Of a DNA stretch of 64,000 nt, positions 1-11,284 are shown piece after piece (position 1 is the stretch's first letter; every line of letters starts with the position of its first letter). The notes beneath the pieces were generated by a model. The model worked only from the letters and a program-made list of their open reading frames with translations, did no database searches and was not told the origin of the DNA. Both the position numbers and the translations under genes were made by a program. Source of the stretch: Coix lacryma-jobi var. lacryma-jobi (taxonomy: Eukaryota > Streptophyta > Magnoliopsida > Poales > Poaceae); NCBI GenBank assembly GCA_009763385.1, contig CM019823.1, positions 167,988,302-168,052,301 of the forward strand, read 5' to 3'.

Positions 1-2079
1 GACCAAAAATGTTTGGCAATAACACAGCCTGCAATGCTGGCATAGTAGCTTATTCATAAGATGTACTCATATTCCTGATCCACCACTTGTAAAATTGTAT
101 CTGTAGTTTAACTCATCCAAATCAATAAAACCGTTGCCTCTTGTTCAGCACTTTGCATCGCTATCGACACAACTAGAAAATAGCGTGTGTTGCCGTGCCA
201 TTGAGCCCGGTCCATTTTCCGTTGTCGACTTGATATAGGCATATTGAGCCTAAATCAAATGGTTAGGTTCATTATGACAGAGCTTGCCTACTTAAGTTCT
301 TTATTTGATTTGGGTTTTGGGTGCTCGTATTTTTCTAGATTTATTTTAGTTTTTAATAATGTTGTTTTTTTTATGGTAGGCTATATGTTAATCAACAACG
401 AGGTATCTATGGTGATTTTGTCAATCTCGAGATCTGTCAATTTGATTGGATCATCGGTTTAAGTGTGGATGTACGTATATACGTCTGTGGTTGTATTGTG
501 TTTCAAAAAAAAGGTGTGGCAATAGGTAGAGAAAGGCGAATTAGCACTATATTGCTAGTGTTCAATTGTAATTGTTATTAACAACCACATTAATTATACT
601 ATTGATTATGTACTCTTTTTTGTTTTGAAGATAAATAGAATTCAGCGGAGGACGTCTGATTTGACATGGAAAGAGTGGACTAGAGTTGATTGCATTGCAA
701 GGTGGATACTTAAGAACCACATGTTATGGATGGCAATCTTTATTAATACTAACTCTAGCTTCTAAAGGAGCCTCCTCTACATTACATTGATCATCATGAG
801 ATGCACTAGGAAGAAAAATATTTTTAAAATTCTCACAGTAGTCATAAATAAATATATGGTCTTGTTCGTTTGATCTTACCAGTCGACTTTTTAGTCGTAC
901 TTCAGTTTATTCTCTCTCACGGAACATTATTGAAACAACCATTAAGTTGTGAATAAGTCAAACTATATAACTACATTTTATAGGGAAGACTAATAACACC
1001 TATGACATAAAGCACATTATAAAAAATATATTCTATGATATATCTAATAATATTAATTTGATGTCATAAATATTGATAGGTTTTCTTGGAAATTCAGTCA
1101 AAGTTTAAATAGTTTGACTTAAGACAACTATAGTAATCTATTTATTTAGGACAGACTCTAATAAGCAGTGTGCCAGTATATTGGATATCTATTATGTTAT
1201 ATAAAAAAAGATCAACAAGGTTTAAGGCCCATTTGGAACATAAAAATTTCTCCTATATGCTGCATTTTTCTATAAAAATGATCGATTTCTGTAAAAATCT
1301 CGTGAAATTTCTGTCTTGTAAAGGGGCGCTTAGAGGAGTGAGGAGGTGTTTCAATAGACTACGACCTGAAATTTCTTTCAATCTTCTAAGCATCAGATTA
1401 GCAAGTCCATAGGCTACCAAGATTTGTCTTGAACTTCTAGAGGTGTTCGGAAGTTCCAAAAATAAAATCTCTAGAAGTTCTAGAGTTCATGAAAAACTAA
1501 CAAAATTCTAGTAAATTTTCAAAAACAAATTGACGAATTATCACACTTCCTTGAGTTGTGTGTGTAAAGATCAACATCTAAGGGTTATTTTTCGCGATAT
1601 TATAAAAAATTTACTATTCCCTCATCCAAAATTATAAGATGTCTATTTTCTTTAGAATAAGACGCTCTAATTCTTTTAGACACGTTGCATTTGTTAGGTA
1701 TTTAAAGATACAATATATATCCAAATAAATAGTAAAAATAATATATTAAAGAAACAGAATATTATCTCATAATTTGGAACGAAGGGTCAAAAAAAAAAAA
1801 GGGAGCACTCCATAGGAGCTGATGATATGGAGATGAAACTGAGGAAGCCTTTCAGGCTGGCAAGACCCACACAGTAAGCTCCAAGGCAGCGTGCCCAGCT
1901 GCCGCCAAGTGTACATCTCCCCCCCGGGCAGTTGGATAAGCCGGGGGGGCGGGGGCTCACCTTGGTCTCAACTCCGTCGTCGCCACTCAGGCTCAGCCAC
2001 TACACGCAGCACAGATCAGCCACCTCCGGCCGTCGCATTCTTCACGAGTCCTCCGGCCCAGCACGCGCCTTCTCAAACT
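1..2079. other. Gene-free 5' flank of EGY3
   Basis: No coding region can be supported here. The sequence is AT-rich. It holds decayed MITE debris and a probable Stowaway-like element near 1617-1787. The last 250 bases are GC-rich and pyrimidine-rich and are probably the promoter and 5' leader of the downstream gene. Confidence 0.6.
1617..1787. repeat. Stowaway-like MITE, degenerate
   Basis: The left end reads like TTCCCTCATCCAAAATTATAAG. The right end has the inverted counterpart ATAATTTGGAACGAAGGG. This matches the CTCCCTCC...GGAGGGAG termini of grass Stowaway elements with several mismatches. Confidence 0.45.
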
Positions 2080-2087
2080 TTCTAGAA
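2080..2087. promoter_or_regulatory. Possible heat-shock element core
   Basis: TTCTAGAA is an inverted TTCnnGAA pair about 160 bases upstream of the EGY3 start. EGY3 genes are reported to be heat-induced in other plants, so an HSF site would fit. Only two pentamer units are seen, so this is a weak call. Confidence 0.25.
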
Positions 2088-2242
2088 CCCCCAACTTCCT
2101 TCCTTCCTCCACTTCACCGCTCCATTCCAAACCTTTTTAAGCTCTCCCATGGGTCTGATCGCCTTATAGTTCATAGCAAAACAAGATTAGAAGTAGAACA
2201 AGCACAGAACTGTCAAGTTCCGCAGGCTGCAGCTCGTCCCCA

Positions 2243-4357
2243 ATGGCGTCTGCTTCTCTTGCGTCTTCTCTCTTGTGCAGCAGCAGTGCTTCTACCAGTA
2301 GAAGCGCAGCCATGGCAAGAGTAACCAGGAACCCCCTTTTCTCCAAGAACCAGTACAGGCCGCCTCTTCGGCCTCTTAGGAGGAGTAGTTCAGTAGCTAG
2401 GCGATCGTTGCAGCAGGAGCAAGAGCAGAGGGCGGGCCCGGCGTCCTCCGTCTCCGTGGCCTCCGGCGAGCAACAGGAGGAGGCGACGGCGTCGCGTCAT
2501 GTCGGAGGGGTGGATGAGGCCAAGGCGTCGGGTCATGTTGGAGAGGCAGACAAGGGAGGCCAGGGAGAAGGCGACGGCGAGGAGAAGAGGAGCACGGACG
2601 AGCAGCAGGAGGTGGACTGGAAGTCAGACGAGGAGTTCAAGAAGTTCATGGGCAATCCCTCCATCGAGGCCGCCATCAAGTTGGAGAAGAAGCGCGCGGG
2701 CAGGAAGCTCCGCGAGCTGGACCGCGAGCCCGACGCCAACCCCGTCGCCGGCCTGTTCCGTGGCTTGGTGAAGGACCAGCTGGCCCGGGAGAAACAGAGG
2801 CTCGACCTCAACAAGGTACGGTAATTTCTTGCACTCCTGGATTCAAGGCGCTCTGCTTGATTTTGATTATCAGATGGGAGAAAGATCTGAACTTGGGGCG
2901 ATTGATTGGTACTGCCGTGGCGCGTGCAGCTGAAGAGCTGTTTCGGGTACGACACGTTCTTCGCGGTGGACGTCCGGCGGTTCGGCGACGGCGGGATCTT
3001 CATCGGGAACCTGCGCAAGCCCGTCGAGGTGGTGCTGCCGAAGCTGGAGGAGAAGATCTCCGAGGCGGCCGGAACAGAGGTCACCCTCTGGTTCATGGAG
3101 GAGAAGAACGGCGACATCACAAAGCAGGTCTGCATGGTTCAGCCCAAGGCAGAGATCGACCTCCAGCTCGAGATCGCCAAGCTGAGCACGCCGTGGGGCT
3201 ACCTCAGCGCCGTGGCGCTGGCGGTCACGACCTTCGGGACGATCGCACTCATGAGCGGCTTCTTCCTCAAGCCCGGCGCCACGTTCGACGACTACGTCTC
3301 TGACGTGCTTCCTCTGTTCGGCGGCTTCCTCACGATACTCGGCGTCTCTGAGGTACGGTACGGATACGGACGGTGGCACAACAATCTCCGGCCTACTGTG
3401 CACGCACGCACAGCTGCTCGTGAAATGTTTTAACGGCATTTGTTTGTGGTGCTGATGATGATCGTGTGATGGCAGATCGCGACGAGGCTGACGGCGGCGA
3501 AGCACGGCGTGAAGCTGAGCCCGTCGTTCCTCGTGCCGTCCAACTGGACGGGGTGCCTCGGCGTGATGAACAACTACGAGTCGCTGCTGCCCAACAAGAA
3601 GGCCCTGTTCGACATACCGGTGGCGCGCACGGCCAGCGCGTACGCCACGTCGGTGGTGCTGGCCGTCTCGGCGTTCATCGCCGACGGCAGCTTCAACGGC
3701 GGCGAGAACGCCCTGTGAGTCCTGCTCCTGCATGCAACCATCACCGTTCATGGCACTATGGCAGCCGTTTTGGTCGAGGCAGAGAGAGATCTGACTGACA
3801 CTGACACTGACACTGGTTGCAACTGCAATGGTATGGCGCTCATCAGGTTCGTGCGGCCGGAGTTCTTCTACAACAACCCGCTGCTGTCGTTCGTGCAGCT
3901 GGTGATCGGCCCCTACGCCGACGAGCTCGGGAACGTGCTCCCGAACGCGGTGGAGGGCGTGGGCGTGCCCGTGGACCCGCTGGCGTTCGCGGGGCTCCTG
4001 GGCATCGTGGTGACGTCGCTGAACCTGCTCCCGATCGGGCGGCTGGAGGGCGGGCGCGTCGCGCAGGCGCTGTTCGGGCGCCGCACGGCGGCGCTGCTGT
4101 CGTTCGCCACGTCCGTCCTGCTGGGCGCGGGCGCCATCAGCGGCAGCGTGCTGTGCCTGGCGTGGGGCCTCTTCGCCACCTTCATCCGCGGCGGGGAGGA
4201 GATCCCGGCGCAGGACGAGATCACGCCGCTCGGCAACGACCGCTTCGCGTGGGGGTTCGTGCTCGCCCTGCTCTGCCTCCTCACGCTCTTCCCCAACGGC
4301 GGCGGCACCTACTCCGCCTCCTTTCTCGGCGACCCGTTCTTCAGAGGCGGCATCTAG
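2243..4357 (+). CDS. EGY3: EGY3-like chloroplast membrane protein (S2P-family pseudoprotease)
   Basis: Four exons: 2243-2815, 2930-3352, 3476-3714 and 3847-4357, giving 581 residues. The N-terminal ~55 residues are rich in Ser, Ala and Arg, like a plastid transit peptide. An acidic, lysine-rich stretch follows (DEEFKKFMGNPSIEAAIKLE), then a hydrophobic C-terminal half with several membrane segments. The EGY signature blocks are recognisable: the GYDTFF/GNLRKP domain, a PSNWTGCLGVMNNYESLLPN region, and a C-terminal GGE.IPAQDEITP block. Active site-2 proteases have HExxH and NPDG. Here the first position reads GVSEIATRLTAAKHG (about 329-341) and the second NLLPIGRLEGGR (471-482), so no zinc ligands are visible. 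That is the known character of EGY3 as opposed to EGY1/2. A non-proteolytic thylakoid role is inferred. The ATG at 2243 is the first in frame and is followed at once by the transit-like sequence. Confidence 0.9.
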
Positions 4358-4474
4358 ACGGACTGGATTGATCTCCTTCCGTGCAGTGTGCGTGTGTTTA
4401 TTAAGTTATTATTACTAGTATAGGCTAGTAACCACTCTACTAACCACTATGCAGTTCCCATGGTTAAAAACTTA

Positions 4475-4723
4475 CTCCCTCCATTTCAAACTATTGTATA
4501 ATAATCTGTAAGAGTCAAAAAAAATCTAAAGTTTGATAATAGACATCAAATAGTTAGCCATATAAATTTTCTTTCATACTATGAGAATAAAATTAATGAA
4601 GAAACTAATAATACTTAGTTGGTATTATAAATGTTATTATACCAACATATAAATTTGATCAAACTAGAGATTGTTCCACTTTTCAAAAATTTTGGAATGA
4701 CTTATAATTTGGAATGGAGGAAG
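4475..4723. repeat. Stowaway-type MITE
   Basis: CTCCCTCCATTTCAAA at the left and TTTGGAATGGAGGAAG at the right form terminal inverted repeats flanked by TA on both sides. About 249 bp. It lies just after the EGY3 3' end. Confidence 0.7.
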
Positions 4724-4746
4724 TAAAATCTTTCTTGCGATGTTTA

Positions 4747-4992
4747 CTTCCTCTACCCAAAATATTTGTCGCTTTTGGTTTTCTTCCTACAAGTTTAACT
4801 CGATTTGTTGAAAATGCATGCAACATTTGAATCTCTAAATAAATTTATTAAAAAACTAGATTTTAAAAAGTAGATTTAAAATTTCTTTCAATGATAATAT
4901 TATTTACCATAAAATTAATATTGTTTTTATATATTTTTGTCAAATTTGTTTCTCGGGAAATGTCAACGACAACAATTTTGGGACGAAGGGAG
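4747..4992. repeat. Stowaway-type MITE
   Basis: Terminal inverted repeats CTTCCTCTACCCAAAAT and ATTTTGGGACGAAGGGAG, flanked by TA. It stands head to tail with the previous MITE, about 25 bases away. Confidence 0.65.
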
Positions 4993-5330
4993 TAGGAGTA
5001 AATCTCTATCTTTTGGTGTATTGTGCAATAATACGCATTATATATAAATAGTTAGCCTGCTTAGCTGTAATCGCAAATTTATTGTAAAACTTCTTTCAAA
5101 ATATTATCATAATATTTGATGTCAAAATAGAGGCTAAAATTTCATAGTACTAAAAAAACCGAGTTGATGTCATCAACTCCTCTAAATGCCGTTAAAAAAA
5201 CCTCCTCTAAATGGAACATGAGCAAACTCTACCTTCATTTTGAAAAAAAAACAGGAATAAAATCACAAAGTTAAATAAATGAGAAATTCATAATATTTTA
5301 GGTTTTCCTAGGGATACAAAGAGTATTTCT

Positions 5331-5594
5331 TTTTTTTTTGTCGGGTATAACTTGGACGCACACAACCCACACACTCACACCATACACATAGATATGCGTG
5401 CGCGTCCATACACACGCAAAAAGATTGAGAAGCTCGTTGTTTTCAATATGCGGGAAACACGCAGTACCACCAAACACGTGCGTGTATCTTGCAAATTCTA
5501 AAAAAATCTAAAAAAAAGTGTGACAATAAAGTTTAAATCCTAATGGGTAGTGTCTCACTGGACTGACTTGCCACCAGACCACAGAGCCCTTTAC
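5331..5594 (-). mobile_element. SINE-like retroposon with target-site duplication
   Basis: A 264-bp insert is bounded by an exact 17-bp direct repeat (ATACAAAGAGTATTTCT) at 5314-5330 and 5595-5611. On the minus strand it starts GGGCTCTGTGGTCTGGTGGC, which resembles a tRNA-derived A box. It has a degenerate B-box-like AGGATTTAAACTT and ends in a run of A (seen as T at 5331-5339). This is the structure of a tRNA-derived plant SINE. Confidence 0.7.
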
Positions 5595-5722
5595 ATACAA
5601 AGAGTATTTCTGGGTGAACTAGGAATGGGCCCGACCAAATAGAATGACAAAGGCCTACTTCTACGAACTAGGCCGTCCTTTTAAGCCTTATTACATACCG
5701 AGTCTTTTCCTACGGTTATTCT

Positions 5723-5738
5723 TTTTTTTTTTGAAAGG
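5723..5738 (-). mobile_element. Tail-only retroposed insertion
   Basis: Sixteen bases, a T run followed by GAAAGG, sit between two exact 18-bp copies of TTTTCCTACGGTTATTCT (5705-5722 and 5739-5756). On the minus strand this reads CCTTTC plus a poly-A tail flanked by a target-site duplication. It looks like an extreme 5'-truncated LINE or SINE product. Confidence 0.6.
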
Positions 5739-6214
5739 TTTTCCTACGGTTATTCTGGAATGAGGCCAAGATTAATTACTGCTCTTCAATTGCTATATAA
5801 ATTAGCATGTGATTTCAGGTGAAAATTTTTCGGGATACAAATCCAAAACAAACGAACGGGCCCTTAAAGGCATCAACTATTTCGCGAGTCTGAAACCAAA
5901 TTTTTAGACTCCATGGCATCCCACTGCGTGCGCGGCACGTCAGCCATAAGGTAGGAAATCAGACTCTCAGACCTTTTTCAGTTCACGAAATTTTTTAGAT
6001 TTTGTTATTATAGTAGTTTCGTTGTTATTTAATAATTTTATATAAATATGAACTAACTAGACTCAAAAGATTCGTCTTGATACTTACAGACTAAACGTAC
6101 AATTAATTATTTTTTTATCTAAATTTAATGCTTCATGCATGCGTCTAAAGATTTAATGTGATGGAAAATCTTGAAAAAAAATTTTATTAGCACTGCAAAA
6201 ACTTTCAAATAATA

Positions 6215-6557
6215 GGCCTTGTTTAGTTAGCACCGTAAAAACTTTTCGCCTATAATATCGAATGTTTGGACACATGCATGAAATACTAAATATAGATTAA
6301 AAAAATAACTAATTACGCAGATTGCGTGTAATTTGCGAGACGATTTTTTTAAAACTAATAAGTTTATGTTTTGACAATGTTGTGCTACAGTAAATATATG
6401 CTAATGGCGAATTAATTAATCTTAATAAATTCATCTCATGGTTTTCAGGCGGAATATGTAATTTATTTTTTATTAGTTTATTTTTAATAGACTAAATTAG
6501 TGTTGAAATATCCGATGTAACCCGCAAAAACTTGTCACAACTCAACTAAACAAGGCC
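6215..6557. repeat. MITE with GGCCTTGTTTAGTT termini
   Basis: Begins GGCCTTGTTTAGTTAG and ends CAACTAAACAAGGCC, an inverted match, with TA on both sides. About 343 bp. It is inserted in AT-rich sequence that itself carries a common grass MITE signature (ACTAGACTCAAAAGATTCGT, near 6055). Confidence 0.75.
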
Positions 6558-9348
6558 TAAGATTCAAATGATTCTGAGCAATGATTTAGGAAAAACATGA
6601 AATTGGTTTCATGTTTTATTGATTTAAAACATTTTGAATATTAAAACAATTTTTAGTTCTTTTAAATGTATATTTATACTAGAAAAGTAATTGGATAATT
6701 TTGTAAAACTTATTTCTATATTCTTAATGCTCCATGCATGCGTCTAAATATTTGATGTGACAGAGAATTTTGAAAGTTTTTGGGGAACTGAATGTGGCCT
6801 AAAGCGTGGTACTTTTTTCTTGTCCCACAACAAGTATTATTTTCATTTTTTGAGAAGTTATTTTTATAATTTTTTAACTATATATATATTTATAATATTA
6901 ATATTAATAGTATATAATTGGTATCGTTAGATGAGCCACTAAATACATTTCATATAATAAACTTACTTAAGATACGAGACATTCTTTTAAATGTCTTTAT
7001 TTGAAATAAAACATGCATTTAGTTACAAAAAGTAGTTATATATATGACTATATGAGTAGAGAGTAAAGAGCAGTGCCATCATCAGTTGACTCGGTTCCAT
7101 CTCGTGGTCGCTAAACCCGACCGGATGATTGCCACACTAGCTAATCTAACGCAAGATCGATCTCCGGCCAGCACTCTTATGTCTCACATTTCTCATTGCA
7201 GGGGCGGCAATTGGGCAAAGCAGGTCTCCATCAACAACATCATGGGCATGCGGCACGCAAGCATTACATTGCATTGCATTGCACCGAGCCACACCGGCAG
7301 CACTTTCCGTTCCTGCGATCTCACTTGATTATCGCGCGCGCGCGCCGGGACGATCGATCGATCCATCGATTGATCGATCGGCCTTGATGCAGCGGCGGCG
7401 ATGATGACGCCCCCCCTGTACGCGTGCCGCGTGCGGGTGCCGTATCATACACTTCACCGTATGGTTAAACCCCCTATTATATAAAATCGAGAGTGCTTAG
7501 TTAGGAGTGTGGTCAATCACTAATGTCTCCTCACCCTGTCCACTCTGGTCAATGATCGAGTTCTCTTCTGTTTGCTCTTCTGATTTGGAAGGCCGCCGCG
7601 CCTTGGAACTCGGTGGCCATTGTAATTAGAGGCCCTGTTTTTGTTAGCAGCTTGGGTATATATGGAAGCTTATGCTTCTCCAAGCGAAACATGGGCTCAT
7701 CATCGTAAAGAAAATTGACTTTGTTGTTTAGCTGGTCTTTTTTACGGCTGATTCAATAGTGTTCTATGAGAGAAAATAAGTCGGAGTACGGCTGATAAGG
7801 ACAAACCAACATGGGCTCATCGTCGTAAAGAAAATTGACTTTATTAGAGAAAGCTATTGTTCCGTCAAACATAAATAGTGTGCACACAACAACCATTGTA
7901 AACGGTTCTAGCAATCTAATGAAAAGAACTTATGCTAGTTCTCTGGTCCTGCCTCTCTTAGTGCCGCATGTTGATTTTGTTCCCCTACCTGGAGGCATTG
8001 TTGTGGTGTTATAACACTTCTATGCTTGTTTGTTCCTTTGGATGGGGTGGCGTTAGGTTGCCAATGCTTGGGAGTTTTTTTAATATAGACACTCAAAAAC
8101 GAGTGTCACGTCTGATATATGTCAAGGAAAACAAAGACTAATTCAAAAGGTGGACAATAAGATAACGACCTCTAAAAAAAATAAATTACATGAAAGACCA
8201 AATTGATTGTCTCTTCTTTCGAACGTCCACTACCCCTGGAGTTTGATGATCGCACCGTAAAGATAGCGAAGAAAAGAAACACCTAGAAACACTCTCGCTA
8301 AAAAAGGCTTTCAAGACCGAAAAAGCCACTAGTCGCTGACAACGAGATCTAATACTCGTTGTAACTAGATGGTAGCCATGTCTTACGTTGTTGTTACCAT
8401 TGTATTAAGGGGCTAGCCTTTTTTTTGGTAGAAGGGGAGAGGATCATCTGAACAGTTAGTTATTGTCATCCCCTTTTTCTATTTTTGGGTTTAGACCGAA
8501 CTCTACCTTTTCAACTATAGTATAATTCTGACAAAAATCTAGCCAGGTTTTTGAAGTTGTTTTTATAAGTTGCTCCTCTTTTATTATAAAATATATTTTT
8601 AGGAGAGATAATTTTACATTTTTTTTTACCAAATCCTTCTATTATGACTTACGAGAGGTTTGCACCTTTTGAATTTACTACATTAATTCCGCTTCCTACT
8701 CGCAGTATGCTCTTAATGATTTGGCATTTGATTGCCATGTAGATTAAGTTATTCTACTTTAAATTTTTGTTTTTATATAATGACAACTTAAGAAGACGGT
8801 CAGAATTTCTCATGAAACCTAGCTACAGAATATTTGACCTTAGGTGCATTTTCCTAAAGACATGTATTTCAATTTTCAATCCACCTTCATGTTTACCTGT
8901 GAAGCATTCAACCAATCCATGAAGAAAAAAAGATCTCATATTGTTAAATGCGCTTTAGACAGGTTTTTGGATTAGAGCAAATGATGCTTACTTGGATCCT
9001 AACATTAAGTATCTCTCTTAAGTTTAGGATCACATAATATTAAGATTAACACATGCTCGGTGAATATCTTGCCGGTTGCTTTCTGAAAGAAAAAATATAA
9101 TGAAAATTAGATAAGGTCGAACATAAAAAATGTTCAAAGATCTTAAGAATCTCAGCTCTCTCCAGTCTTCATGAGTGCAGCATATTTTTCTTTTCTTGAA
9201 AGAACAGGGATACAGGCCCCTACTGAACGAAAAGAGCAACGGATTGTACATGTTCCTAATACAAAAGTCTCATAGCCTCATACGTAGGTACGTATTTTTA
9301 ATTGCCTAGTACATGTACTCCCGTATACAGTACAGGACTAGTACAATA

Positions 9349-9582
9349 CTCCCTCTGTCTCAAAATAGAAGTTGTTTTCGCTTCCCAAGAAACAACTGCT
9401 GATAATTGTTATAAATAATAATATCAACAATTGGTATCATAATTAATATCATCGAAAAGGTCTTTGAATCTAGTTTTTAATAAAATTATTTGGAGAAACA
9501 AATATTACATGCATTTTTTACAAATATAGTCAAACTTGTGACACGAATACACAAAACGTCTTCTATTTTGGCACGGAGGGAG
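9349..9582. repeat. Stowaway-type MITE
   Basis: Left terminus CTCCCTCTGTCTCAAAATAGAAG and right terminus CTTCTATTTTGGCACGGAGGGAG are inverted copies. The interior is AT-rich. Confidence 0.65.
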
Positions 9583-9749
9583 AAGGAAAGAGAAAACCCT
9601 ATCTACGAGTAGACTGTTGGAACAAGAGAATGATTTTAAAAATCAACATGTGAACTCTGCCTAGCACAAGCATGATGTCACCAAGCCTAGTAGTACACTG
9701 GCACACTTGGTCCGCGTGAACCAGGCCATGACTACTTTGCTAGGCCCTA

Positions 9750-9852
9750 CTCCCTCTCCCTCTCCCTCTGTGCCATTGAGAGTGTCGTCCGGAAAACGTG
9801 TTTGTGAGGGGGATACGGTTTTCTGACGACACTTTCAATGGGACGGAGGGAG
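9750..9852. repeat. Short Stowaway MITE with CCCTCT expansion
   Basis: About 100 bp, nearly all terminal inverted repeat: CTCCCTC...CCATTGAGAGTGTCGTC on the left and the inverse GACGACACTTTCAATGGGACGGAGGGAG on the right, with TA flanks. The left arm carries extra CTCCCT units missing from the right arm. Confidence 0.7.
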
Positions 9853-11284
9853 TATTCTTTTGCTCGTCCACAGGGACAGTCACACGTTTTACCTAATCTT
9901 TTCGGTTTGATAGAGAAATCACTCCATTTTCTCGCTTAATTAGATTTAATGCATGCAAACAGGCATTTGGAACTGGAACCATCTGGAAACTAAAAAGCAA
10001 GCATTTCCAGAAAAAAAAGAGATATCGAATTCAGGGCAAAACTTGCTTCACTCTCTGTCTCTAGTCCTCTGCAAGAACAAAGGAACAGGCCAACACTACC
10101 AGCTAATGCTTCTAATATTAAAAACAGGCAACTTGGACTGAAGTATTGTATTAAGTATATATACCTGCTTAGATTAGAATCCTTAGATTACTGCAAAGCA
10201 AGTATGTAAACAACTAATCACACCAACACATAATACAAGTCCCAGATTCTCTCATTGGGATGCAGAAGTAGGCCTAGCTGCATCTGCATGAGGGTAATGT
10301 CCATTCTCCACCTCATTTCTCTCCCCAATCTGACCAGTGGAGCAAAATCATTTTTTTTGGGTGACATGGAGAGGGTGATCGTGTCTGTGTATGATTTGAT
10401 TGATGCTGAAGTCATTCCATCACCATGTACCAGATTTTTTTTTTGTTGTACTATAAAGAAAGAGGCAAGGAGAGAAGATCTTGTGGAGATGGAGACACCT
10501 AAGCAAGCAAGCAGCAGGATGCCTTACAGTGCATGCTTTGACCATATCCCACAAATCCAGCTAGTGTCCTGCATTTTCAGACTGTAGAGGACAAGAAGGT
10601 GAAAAGATTACAAGATTCCTTATGTTTTTGCTCCTCTCTTTCTCTCTCTATCGCTCTTTCTTTTCCCTTGGGTGTCTAGAGAGAGAGGCTGTGTAGGTAA
10701 GCTGGCAGGGATGAGAAAAAAAGACAAGTGTACAAATAGATGGCAGCATGTCAGTTAGAAGGCTCATTCAAAGCTTGGTGTGGAAGAGAAGCACCCCCTA
10801 CCCTTATAAACAAAGCCATCATAATTTACTCTTTGTAAAGCAGTAGGAGTAGTACTAGCAACAGTGCTGCTGTGCTTCACCTACAAATACCATAAAGCTT
10901 AAAATAAACTCTATAAACCACTGACTCAAATGCTGTTTACAATCGCCTAGCCTTGCCACCTGGTGAGAAATCATTTTCTTCCGGTTCAAACTTGCTGCTA
11001 TGTATACATTGGATAAAGAATAAAATAACAAGCTATATAAACAATAATATAACAAATATTCAATAGTACCAGTGCACAGGCAAACTGGGGCCCACAGGAC
11101 ATTGAGGGTATGCAAGCTGGGCAGGTGAGAATTATGCACTATTTTTTTACTCCCTACTTTATTTTCTCCTTACTACAGCTAATCTTTGTGTACTAAAGTA
11201 AAGCAAGCAGTAAACTAGTCCTAATAGTACACTGGTCTGCTGTTAACTTTGATTAGGCGTTGTTAGCTTACGCTAAGGTTTTGG

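Larger units (their letters stand above)
4358..11284. other. Gene-free, MITE-rich intergenic region
   Basis: No supportable gene in about 6.9 kb. Short open frames here lack family resemblance, splice context and codon bias. The region is a patchwork of MITEs, one SINE, short low-complexity stretches (a CGCG/GATCGATC run near 7330-7380) and AT-rich unique sequence. The stretch 9.9-11.3 kb is probably distal promoter of the bHLH gene. Confidence 0.6.

Noticed and set aside
3817..4371. Arg/Ala-rich frame on the plus strand
   Set aside because: Frame-shifted reading of EGY3 exon 4.
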